This document shows positions 1 through 5,365 of a stretch of DNA of 5,380 nt, piece by piece. Below the pieces are notes generated by a model. The model was not told the origin of the DNA and did not search any database. It saw nothing but the letters and a program-made list of their open reading frames with translations. The translations under genes and the position numbers were made by a program. Source of the stretch: Acidobacteriota bacterium (GTDB lineage: Bacteria > Acidobacteriota > Terriglobia > Terriglobales > Acidobacteriaceae). The stretch covers positions 1 to 5,380 of the forward strand of contig JAJZJJ010000264.1 of the NCBI GenBank assembly GCA_021810175.1, written 5' to 3'. The number at the start of each line of letters is the position of its first letter. Position 1 is the first letter of the stretch.

Positions 1-23
1 AGCAGGGAGCAAGCCGGACAGCG

Positions 24-1328
24 ATGAAGCCTATCTTCCAGACTGCGGCGGCTCTTCTTCTTGGCGGCCTTGCCGGCGTCCTTCATGGCGGCGCAGCCCG
101 TCCCGCCATGGCTCCGCCGGCGGCTCAGCCGGGAGACGCCGGCGCGCAGGAGGTCGGCGCGCCGGCTCCGGCGCCATCGACTGCGCAGGAAGATCCGAGA
201 TCCCTGATGCTGGCCTTTTCGAAGGCAACCATAACCCGCTGGCCCGATGGCCGCTTTGTTGCGCCGGGTGCTCCCTGGAGGTGGAACTATGAGCTGGGTG
301 TCCTGCTCGAAGGGATGGATGCGGCGTGGAAAGTGAGCGGGGATCCGGAAGATTACGGTTATATCCGCGACTCGATGGATCCGTTCCTGAGCCCGAATGG
401 AACGATCTTCACCTATAAGGAAGACGAGAGGCAACTCGATAACATTCTTCCGGGGCGGCAACTGTTGCTGCTGTACGGAACCACGCATGATCCTCGTTAC
501 GCTACAGCCGCTGCCGTGCTCTATCGCCAACTCAAGCGCCAACCGCGGACGCGCTCCGGAGGTTTCTGGCACAAGCAGCGCTATCCCAACCAGATGTGGC
601 TTGATGGCCTGTACATGGCGGAGCCCTTCTATGCGCAATACGCTTCCATGTTTCATCATCCGCGGGCCTTTGCCGATATCACGCACCAGTTCGTGCTGAT
701 GCGGCAACACGCCTACGACCCCGCAACCGGCCTTCTCTTCCATGGCTGGGACGAGTCCAAGCGGCAGCGCTGGGCTAATCCCAAGACTGGAACGTCCTCC
801 CAGATCTGGGCCAGGGGCGTGGGCTGGTATCTCATGGCGCTGGTGGACACCCTGCCTTATCTTCCGGCCAACGATCCCGGAAGAGAGACGCTGCTGAGGA
901 TTCTGCGCCGGGAGGCTGCCGCGGTGAATCGCTACCAGAGCGCCGGCTCCGGCCTGTGGTATCAGGTGATGGACAAGGCCGGCGCCCCGGGCAATTATCC
1001 GGAGTCATCCGCAAGCTGCATGTTCGTCTATGCGCTTGCGAAGGGAGTGCGCCTCGGTTATCTGCCCCGGCAGGATCTGGCGGCGGCGGAGCGCGGCTAT
1101 CAAGGGATTGTTCGCCGCTTCGTGAAGGTGGGCGCTGACGGTTCGATGAATTTGACGGGTACGGTGCAGGCCGCCGGGCTGGGGGGTAATCCCTATCGTG
1201 ACGGAAGCTACGAGTATTATCTCAGCGAGAAGGTGGTCAGCAACGATCCCAAGGGGATTGGAGCCTTTCTGCTGGCGAGCGCGGAGCTGGCAAGACTGTC
1301 AGGCGATGGAACCGCTGCGACCCGGTGA
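24..1328 (+). CDS. Secreted GH105 unsaturated rhamnogalacturonyl/glucuronyl hydrolase (YteR-like)
   Basis: This 434-residue protein is a GH105 enzyme, which hydrolyses the terminal 4,5-unsaturated uronic acid left on oligosaccharides by polysaccharide lyases; RG-I disaccharide is the classic substrate. Residues 1 to about 25-30 (basic start, then AAALLLGGLAGVL) look like a Sec signal peptide. An Ala/Pro/Gly-rich linker follows to about residue 56, then an (alpha/alpha)6-barrel at about 58-428, close to the length of B. subtilis YteR (about 373 aa). Active-site residues recalled for YteR (D88, H132, D143, H189, W211, R213, W217) all fall here at a constant +51 offset: D139 in LDNILPG, H183 in FWHKQRYPNQ, D194 in MWLDGLYMAEP, H240 in LLFHGWDESK, and W262, R264 and W268 in IWARGVGW. 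The catalytic set is therefore complete. The C-terminal GSYEYYLSEKVVSNDPKGIG block is also typical of the family. The ATG at 24 keeps the signal peptide; the ribosome site is weak (GGGAG at 5-9 is far, GGA at 16-18 is close). The family is near certain; the exact substrate (RG-I, ulvan or other) is inferred. Confidence 0.95.
   Translation: MKPIFQTAAALLLGGLAGVLHGGAARPAMAPPAAQPGDAGAQEVGAPAPAPSTAQEDPRSLMLAFSKATITRWPDGRFVAPGAPWRWNYELGVLLEGMDAAWKVSGDPEDYGYIRDSMDPFLSPNGTIFTYKEDERQLDNILPGRQLLLLYGTTHDPRYATAAAVLYRQLKRQPRTRSGGFWHKQRYPNQMWLDGLYMAEPFYAQYASMFHHPRAFADITHQFVLMRQHAYDPATGLLFHGWDESKRQRWANPKTGTSSQIWARGVGWYLMALVDTLPYLPANDPGRETLLRILRREAAAVNRYQSAGSGLWYQVMDKAGAPGNYPESSASCMFVYALAKGVRLGYLPRQDLAAAERGYQGIVRRFVKVGADGSMNLTGTVQAAGLGGNPYRDGSYEYYLSEKVVSNDPKGIGAFLLASAELARLSGDGTAATR
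138..166. repeat. Perfect 10-bp inverted repeat inside the GH105 leader
   Basis: GCCGGCGCGC at 138-147 is the exact reverse complement of GCGCGCCGGC at 157-166, with the 9-nt loop AGGAGGTCG. In mRNA this would be a very stable all-GC hairpin about 115 nt into the gene, with an AGGAGG Shine-Dalgarno-like hexamer in its loop. It lies in the codons of the Gly/Ala/Pro linker after the signal peptide. No start codon sits at a suitable distance after the AGGAGG, so it is not an internal gene start. It may simply follow from GC-rich Ala/Gly/Pro codons. Confidence 0.6.
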
Positions 1329-1506
1329 AAGGGCTCTCCTGCCCAAAGGCGTTGCCGGCCGGAAAGATCAGGACAGGGGGATTCGAGCTGCGTCTTCGCC
1401 GAGCCGCCGGTCTCCGTGGAAATTCTCGTGCAAAGTCCGTATGCTCAGCTTCGGAAGAGAAGCCGCCGGGATTCGCTGTCGAGATCCCGTATAGAGATCG
1501 CGTATT

Positions 1507-1510
1507 GAGG
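1507..1510 (+). promoter_or_regulatory. Shine-Dalgarno GAGG that sets the GTG start of the GH42 gene
   Basis: GAGG lies 7 nt before the GTG at 1518. The in-frame stop TGA at 1506-1508 overlaps it, so 1518 is the most upstream start possible in this frame. The good spacing, plus the signal peptide read immediately after it, favours this GTG over later start codons, which would remove the export signal. Confidence 0.6.
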
Positions 1511-1517
1511 TTCCGTC

Positions 1518-3893
1518 GTGTTTGGCTGCAAGCACAACAACATCCCAGCTCTTGCCGCCGCTGCCGTTGCTCTGGCCTGGACCTGGTCCACGCCGGCTCG
1601 CGCCATAGCTGTTGCGGCGCCTCGGTCTCCGGGGCAGTCCCTGGGGAAATCCGCAGGGCAGCCTGTCTGCTGCCGGCCCTCCGGGAGCGCAACGGTGCTC
1701 CACGGACAGACGGTCCGGCCTTACCGCACGCCGCATGCGCCGCTGCTGGGCGCTGCCTGGTATCCGGAGCAGTGGCCGGAGTCGCGCTGGAACAAGGATC
1801 TGGCGCTGATGCAAGCGGCTCACATCGACGTTGTCCGGGTGGGGGAGTATGCATGGTCCGCGCTCGAACCCAGCGAAGGCGACTACCATCTCGACTGGCT
1901 GGAGCGGGCCATCGACCTGGCGGGAAGACACCATATCGCCGTGGTGATTGGAACACCCACGGACGCTCCGCCTGCCTGGCTGACCCGCAAGTATCCGGAG
2001 ACGCTGGGCATGGATGCCGATGGCCGTACCCGCGAACATGGCGACCGGCGTCAGTTCAACTACGCAAGCCCACGCTACCGTCAGCTTTGCGCACTGATGG
2101 TGGCGCAGCTTGCGGAGCGCTTCGGCCACAACTCCAACGTGATCGGCTGGCAGATCGGCAACGAAGACACCGATGAGTCCTTCGATCCGGCCACACGCGC
2201 ACAGTTTCAGCAGTTTCTGAAGGAAAGATATAAGACGCTGGCCAATCTGAACCGGCGCTGGGCCACAGCGTACTGGTCGCAGACCTACGATCGCTGGGAT
2301 GAGATCCCCATCGAGCGCAGCTACGGAAATCCCGGGCTGCTGCTGGAGTACAAGCACTTTGTCACCGCAACCTGGCGGAGCTTCCAGCGCGCGCAGATTG
2401 CGGTGCTGCGCACCTATATTCTGCCGTCGCAGTTCATCACCACCAACATCGGGGGCCTGGGATGGTCCGCGAACTGGGATCACTACAGGCTCACCGAGGA
2501 TCTCAACCTGGCGAGCTGGGATGATTATGTGGGCGAAGGCGATCTGCACGCCTGCCGCAACGCCATGCTGAACGACTTTGCCCGCGGCTGGAAGCTGGCG
2601 AACTTCTGGGTGATGGAGACCGAGCCGGGATCCGTGAACTGGGCGCCGATCAACAATGCGCTGGATCGCGGCGAGACCAGGGCTCTGGCCTGCCAGACCG
2701 TGGGCCACGGGGCGGATGCCGTTCTGTACTGGCAGTGGCGGTCCGCGCTCAATGGCCAGGAGGAGTATCACGGCGCGGTGCTCGGCGCGGATGGCAAGCC
2801 GAATCCCATCTATGCGGAGATCCAGCAGACCGGAGCCGAGTTTGCGCAGGCCGGCCAGGCGCTGAGCGGCACGGCCCCGCGCGCCGAGATGGCGCTGCTC
2901 TATGACTATGATTCGCGCTGGGCCATCGACTTCCAGAGGCACACCAGGTTCTACGATCAGCAGAAGGTGCTGCTGCGCTTCTACCGGCCGCTGGAGCATC
3001 TCGCCGAGACGCGCGGGGAAGCGGTGGACATCGTGGACCCCAACCTTGCGCCGCTGGACCGATACAAGTTGCTGGTGGCGCCGTCGCTCAACGTGATTCC
3101 CCAGGATCTGGCGAACAAGCTGATGGCCTATGTGCGCCAGGGCGGTCATCTTCTGCTCGGCCCTCGATCCGGGATGAAGGACGCCTACGATGCTCTCCAG
3201 CCGGAGCGGCAGCCCGGTCCGCTGGCCGAGGCTCTGGGCGGGCACGTTGTCCAGTACTACGCGCTGGAGCAGGGACAGAGCGTACCGTTGGCGGTCACGC
3301 ACCCGCTCACGCTTTCACCTTTGCATCCCTCTGCTTCGCAGGCGGCAAAGCCGCCTTCCGGCACAGCGGATATCTGGGCCGAAGACCTGGTGGCAACCGC
3401 GCCGGATACCCAGGTTGACCTTCGTTATGGCAAGACGCAGGGCGGCTGGCTGGACGGTCAGCCGGCCATGCTGACGCGCCGGCTGGGGAAGGGAAGCATC
3501 TCCTATCTCGGCGCGCTCCCGGATCCGGATCTGCTCAAGGCCATTCTTACCCGCGCCGCAGGGCAGTCCGGCGTGGAAGTTGGGTCTGTGGAGCTGCCGC
3601 CCAAGGTGGAACTCTGCGTCCGCTCGCAGCCGGGTAACCCAGCCGGGGCAAGCGTCTATATCCTTATCAACCACAGCCATCGACCGAGCCGGGTGTTCCT
3701 CCCTGGCCAGTTCAAGCGTCTGTTCGCCGATGGCCGCCCGAGGAATGGAGCCGAGGGCAGAGATGCGCGGCTGGAAGTTGCGCCGCAGGGAGCCGAACCG
3801 CAGGGAGCCAAACTACAGCCCGGAACCGCCGTGGAGCTTCCCGCTCAAGGCGTAGCTGTGCTCCTCCGCCTTCCCCAGCCATCAAATCCCTAG
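1518..3893 (+). CDS. Secreted GH42 beta-galactosidase-type glycoside hydrolase
   Basis: This 791-residue GH42 enzyme would hydrolyse terminal beta-D-galactosyl residues (some members prefer alpha-L-arabinopyranosides), here probably from plant galactan or arabinogalactan oligosaccharides. Residues 1-29 resemble a Sec signal peptide (ALAAAAVALAW core, possible cleavage after TPARA), then a low-complexity linker to about 72. The TIM barrel spans about 73-450: GAAWYPEQWPESRW at 78-91, DVVRVGEYAWSALEP at 104-118, acid/base E216 in WQIGNED, nucleophile E367 in FWVMETEPGSVNW, and YWQWRSALNGQEEYHGA at 404-420. The glutamine-amidotransferase-like trimerisation domain covers about 455-690 and a beta-sandwich about 695-787. 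The Cys cluster that binds zinc in Thermus A4 beta-galactosidase is absent: no Cys follows E216 in NEDTDESFD. Compared with usual members (about 650-690 aa) it gains the exported N-terminus and Pro/Ala-rich inserts near 595-620 and 740-770. It begins 189 bp after the GH105 gene with no clear promoter or terminator between, so co-transcription is plausible. The family is secure; substrate and location are inferred. Confidence 0.95.
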   Translation: MFGCKHNNIPALAAAAVALAWTWSTPARAIAVAAPRSPGQSLGKSAGQPVCCRPSGSATVLHGQTVRPYRTPHAPLLGAAWYPEQWPESRWNKDLALMQAAHIDVVRVGEYAWSALEPSEGDYHLDWLERAIDLAGRHHIAVVIGTPTDAPPAWLTRKYPETLGMDADGRTREHGDRRQFNYASPRYRQLCALMVAQLAERFGHNSNVIGWQIGNEDTDESFDPATRAQFQQFLKERYKTLANLNRRWATAYWSQTYDRWDEIPIERSYGNPGLLLEYKHFVTATWRSFQRAQIAVLRTYILPSQFITTNIGGLGWSANWDHYRLTEDLNLASWDDYVGEGDLHACRNAMLNDFARGWKLANFWVMETEPGSVNWAPINNALDRGETRALACQTVGHGADAVLYWQWRSALNGQEEYHGAVLGADGKPNPIYAEIQQTGAEFAQAGQALSGTAPRAEMALLYDYDSRWAIDFQRHTRFYDQQKVLLRFYRPLEHLAETRGEAVDIVDPNLAPLDRYKLLVAPSLNVIPQDLANKLMAYVRQGGHLLLGPRSGMKDAYDALQPERQPGPLAEALGGHVVQYYALEQGQSVPLAVTHPLTLSPLHPSASQAAKPPSGTADIWAEDLVATAPDTQVDLRYGKTQGGWLDGQPAMLTRRLGKGSISYLGALPDPDLLKAILTRAAGQSGVEVGSVELPPKVELCVRSQPGNPAGASVYILINHSHRPSRVFLPGQFKRLFADGRPRNGAEGRDARLEVAPQGAEPQGAKLQPGTAVELPAQGVAVLLRLPQPSNP
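3340..3356. repeat. Perfect 7-bp stem, 3-nt loop palindrome inside the GH42 gene
   Basis: AGGCGGC-AAA-GCCGCCT is a perfect hairpin of 17 bases. It encodes part of the low-complexity stretch SASQAAKPPSG (about residues 605-615), in the middle domain where the protein is longer than typical GH42 enzymes. It could be a small palindromic element taken up in frame, or a chance product of GC-rich codons. Confidence 0.55.
3783..3812 (+). repeat. Two tandem 15-bp units (14/15 identical) in the GH42 C-terminal domain
   Basis: CCGCAGGGAGCCGAA at 3783-3797 is followed directly by CCGCAGGGAGCCAAA at 3798-3812. The unit is a multiple of three, so the frame is kept, and the protein reads PQGAE-PQGAK at 756-765. 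It looks like a recent slippage duplication in a surface loop of the C-terminal beta-sandwich. Confidence 0.8.
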
Positions 3894-3974
3894 CCTCTTC
3901 ACCGGAATCATGGCGTCGAGGAAGATTCGAACCTGGCTGCCGCACAGGGATCAAACGCAAAAGTGAAAATAAAC

Positions 3975-4003
3975 CGTTCCGCTGCGCATCGGTCGGGTAG
4001 AAT
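3975..4003 (+). promoter_or_regulatory. Candidate sigma-70-like promoter for the IclR gene
   Basis: TAGAAT at 3998-4003 matches the -10 consensus TATAAT at 5 of 6 positions and lies 31 bases before the ATG at 4035. The -35 is poor: CGTTCC at 3975-3980 with a 17-bp spacer. The flanking DNA (3951-3975) is more A-rich than the rest of the window, as is common around promoters. No terminator is visible after the GH42 stop, so read-through from upstream is also possible. Confidence 0.3.
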
Positions 4004-4014
4004 CGAGTCAATTC
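4000..4014. promoter_or_regulatory. Candidate operator: 15-bp quasi-palindrome overlapping the -10 of the IclR gene
   Basis: GAATCGAGTCAATTC is centred on G4007; six of seven arm positions are complementary (only C4004/A4010 fails). IclR-family proteins often bind short quasi-palindromes of about this size and frequently repress their own gene. Its position over the putative -10 and the start region would suit autorepression. I found no full second copy before the GH105 or GH42 genes, so a role on the enzymes is not shown. Confidence 0.3.
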
Positions 4015-4034
4015 CTTGCTGAAATGAGCTGCGA

Positions 4035-4958
4035 ATGGCAAAAATCCCCTCCGATTCCGCCCCCAAGGCGACTCCGAAGATACGCCGTCGAATTCCCAAG
4101 TGGGCGATAGAGTCTGGCAAGGATCCATTGGCCAATGAGCAGTATTATCTTCGCTCTTTGGGCCGCAGTCTGGATCTCTTGAACTGCTTTGACGGCAGGA
4201 CGCCCCTCGCTCTGAAGGAGATCAGCCGGCGCACCAAGTTGCCGGAGTCCACCGTCTTCCGGGTGTTGCTGACGCTGGAACGGCACGGGTATCTGGAGCA
4301 GCATGTGGACGGAACCTATCAGTTGGCTCCCAAGCTGATCTTTGGCTGGCTGGTGGATGGGGCAAACCGGCTGCGCGAGCTGGCGCGGCCGGAGATCGAG
4401 CGCCTGGCGTACCGCTTCAATGAGACCGTCAGCCTTGCCTATCTGTATGGCGACCGCATCCACGTGATCGACTCGGTGGAGACCTTTCACGAGATCCGGA
4501 TCATGAACCGCGTGGGACGTGTGCTTCCGCCCCATTGCAGCGCCATGGGAAAGGCCATCACCGCGTTTCAGGAGCGCCGCGACGCCGACCAGATCCTGGA
4601 GATCTATGGAATCTCGCGGCGTACGGAGAAGACGATGGTGGATCGCAACGCCATCTTTGGCGAGTTTGAAGAGATTCGCAGAACCGGAGTCAGTTACGAC
4701 CGCGAAGAGAGCATTCTGGGCGGCTGCTGCATCGGGGCCGCGATCCGTCCCAAAGACCAGCGCGTGATGGCGGCGCTGAGCGTCTCAACGCCTTTGATAC
4801 GGATGACGCCGCGGAGAGAAGAAGAGATCAAAGAGGCGGCGCTGGAGTCGGCCTCCCTGATCGCCCGCTGCATCCTGGCGGCGGCTGCCTCGGAGGCGCC
4901 CAGCCCGGAGTCCGGCGCGGTTTCCAGACGGGTGCCCAGACCGGCGCGCAAGGCATAG
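4035..4958 (+). CDS. IclR-family transcriptional regulator
   Basis: This 307-residue cytoplasmic DNA-binding protein has the two-part IclR architecture. A winged helix-turn-helix lies at about 38-100, with the helix-turn-helix in LKEISRRTKLPESTVFRVLL (60-79) and the wing near YLEQHVDGTYQLAPK. A GAF-like effector-binding domain spans about 115-283, with the family blocks LPPHCSAMGKAITAF at 164-178 and GVSYDREESILGGCCIGAAI at 218-237. Typical members are about 250-280 aa; this one adds a basic N-terminal extension of about 36 residues (KATPKIRRRIPKW) and a Pro/Ala/Arg-rich tail after about 284. The start at 4035 has only a weak GAG 6 nt upstream, and a later start could remove the extension. 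It lies 141 bp after the GH42 gene on the same strand. By analogy with KdgR it may sense a pectin-derived sugar acid or a galactose-containing product and control the two hydrolase genes, but the ligand cannot be read from sequence. Confidence 0.93.
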   Translation: MAKIPSDSAPKATPKIRRRIPKWAIESGKDPLANEQYYLRSLGRSLDLLNCFDGRTPLALKEISRRTKLPESTVFRVLLTLERHGYLEQHVDGTYQLAPKLIFGWLVDGANRLRELARPEIERLAYRFNETVSLAYLYGDRIHVIDSVETFHEIRIMNRVGRVLPPHCSAMGKAITAFQERRDADQILEIYGISRRTEKTMVDRNAIFGEFEEIRRTGVSYDREESILGGCCIGAAIRPKDQRVMAALSVSTPLIRMTPRREEEIKEAALESASLIARCILAAAASEAPSPESGAVSRRVPRPARKA

Positions 4959-5032
4959 GCTGCTGAGCGGTCAAGATCGGATCCTGATTGCAGTCAAGGC
5001 CCGAGGGCGTCCAGCATGACGAATCTCAATGG

Positions 5033-5104
5033 GCTCCGCAACCGCACCCGTTCCGGAGGATGGGCTTGGGGCGGTGAGAGCGCCGTAGCTCAAGGTTGCG
5101 GGGC
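5033..5104. repeat. Inverted repeat, 11-bp stem (one G-U) with 50-nt loop
   Basis: GCTCCGCAACC at 5033-5043 pairs with GGTTGCGGGGC at 5094-5104 through ten Watson-Crick pairs and one U-G. The loop can form its own small hairpin: GGCG at 5070-5073 with CGCC at 5081-5084 around GTGAGAG. There is no T-run after it, so it is not an intrinsic terminator. It may be the first stem of a structured RNA or 3' untranslated region. Confidence 0.5.
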
Positions 5105-5169
5105 GGCTGGGAACAGAAGCAGGGGCGCACAGCTCTCTTTTTCCGGGTGATGCTCCGCGCCGCTGCGTT

Positions 5170-5185
5170 CCGCTATGCGGTTTTT
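5170..5185 (+). terminator. Weak candidate intrinsic terminator
   Basis: CCGC-TAT-GCGG is followed directly by TTTTT (5181-5185). The arrangement is right for a rho-independent terminator on the + strand, but the stem is only 4 bp, and it competes with GCG-TTC-CGC at 5165-5173. It is the only hairpin-plus-T-run after the IclR gene, about 210 bases beyond its stop. Confidence 0.35.
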
Positions 5186-5214
5186 CGTACGGAGTCAGAC
5201 CGCGAGCCGCTGGA

Positions 5215-5266
5215 TTGCCGCACTTGCTGCGATCCCAGGCATGGCAAGAAGGCGGGAGTGCGGCAA
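5215..5266. repeat. Perfect 10-bp inverted repeat with 32-nt loop
   Basis: TTGCCGCACT at 5215-5224 is the exact reverse complement of AGTGCGGCAA at 5257-5266. An alternative inner pairing, CTTGC at 5223-5227 with GCAAG at 5244-5248, overlaps the left arm and could compete at its edge. No T-run follows on either strand. It is either an RNA structure or a protein-binding or repeat element. Confidence 0.5.
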
Positions 5267-5298
5267 ACTCGGGAGCCGTTCCGACTTTTGGAGTTTTG

Positions 5299-5330
5299 GC
5301 GCCTCAGCCGCTCCCTTCCTGCTGAGGCGC
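5299..5330. repeat. Perfect 10-bp inverted repeat with pyrimidine-rich 12-nt loop
   Basis: GCGCCTCAGC at 5299-5308 and GCTGAGGCGC at 5321-5330 are exact reverse complements around the loop CGCTCCCTTCCT. The + strand continues with GGGGG and the - strand with CAAAA, so neither side has the U-tract of an intrinsic terminator. The loop bases GCTCCC (5310-5315) can also pair with GGGAGC at 5271-5276, which would make a pseudoknot. Confidence 0.55.
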
Positions 5331-5332
5331 GG

Positions 5333-5365
5333 GGGTGGTGGACAGGCTTTGCCGAGCGCCCACCC
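5333..5365. repeat. Inverted repeat, 6-bp stem with nested GGC-TTT-GCC
   Basis: GGGTGG at 5333-5338 pairs with CCACCC at 5360-5365, and a 3-bp hairpin (GGC-TTT-GCC, 5345-5353) sits inside. It abuts the preceding 10-bp hairpin. It is weak on its own and reported mainly as part of the hairpin cluster. Confidence 0.35.

Noticed and set aside
1417..1423. TGGAAAT, identical to one half of the E. coli IclR-type box, between the two hydrolase genes
   Set aside because: The second half-site is absent, so a 7-base match is readily due to chance.
1448..1463. GCTTC-GGAAGA-GAAGC hairpin in the GH105-GH42 gap as a terminator
   Set aside because: The stem is only 5 bp and no T-run follows.
1490..1495. 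TATAGA as a -10 box before the GH42 gene
   Set aside because: No acceptable -35 is found at 16-18 bp upstream, and the element would leave only a very short leader before the GTG.
1237..1956. A 239-codon - strand frame spanning the GH105-GH42 gap
   Set aside because: It overlaps the ends of two secure genes, has a low-complexity Arg/Pro/Ala composition and has no visible ribosome site or domain.
1325..2176. A 283-codon + strand frame that starts with GTG overlapping the GH105 stop
   Set aside because: The overlapping start looks operon-like, but most of it runs through the GH42 gene in another frame and the protein is Arg/Cys-rich with no family features.
1368..3302. A 644-codon open frame on the - strand opposite the GH42 gene
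   Set aside because: It is the antisense shadow of a GC-rich gene. Its translation shows no recognisable domain and is rich in Arg, Gly and Pro, while the + frame has clear GH42 motifs.
3913..3946. Sequence resembling the 3' end of a tRNA on the - strand (GGTTCGAATC followed later by GCCA)
   Set aside because: The T-stem mispairs, the spacing to CCA is off by one base and no D-arm, anticodon arm or matching acceptor strand is found. A decayed att-type remnant cannot be excluded, but nothing supports it.
3712..4135. Two overlapping - strand frames covering the GH42 3' end and the gap before the IclR gene
   Set aside because: They run antisense into both neighbouring genes, show no domain and lack a convincing ribosome site.
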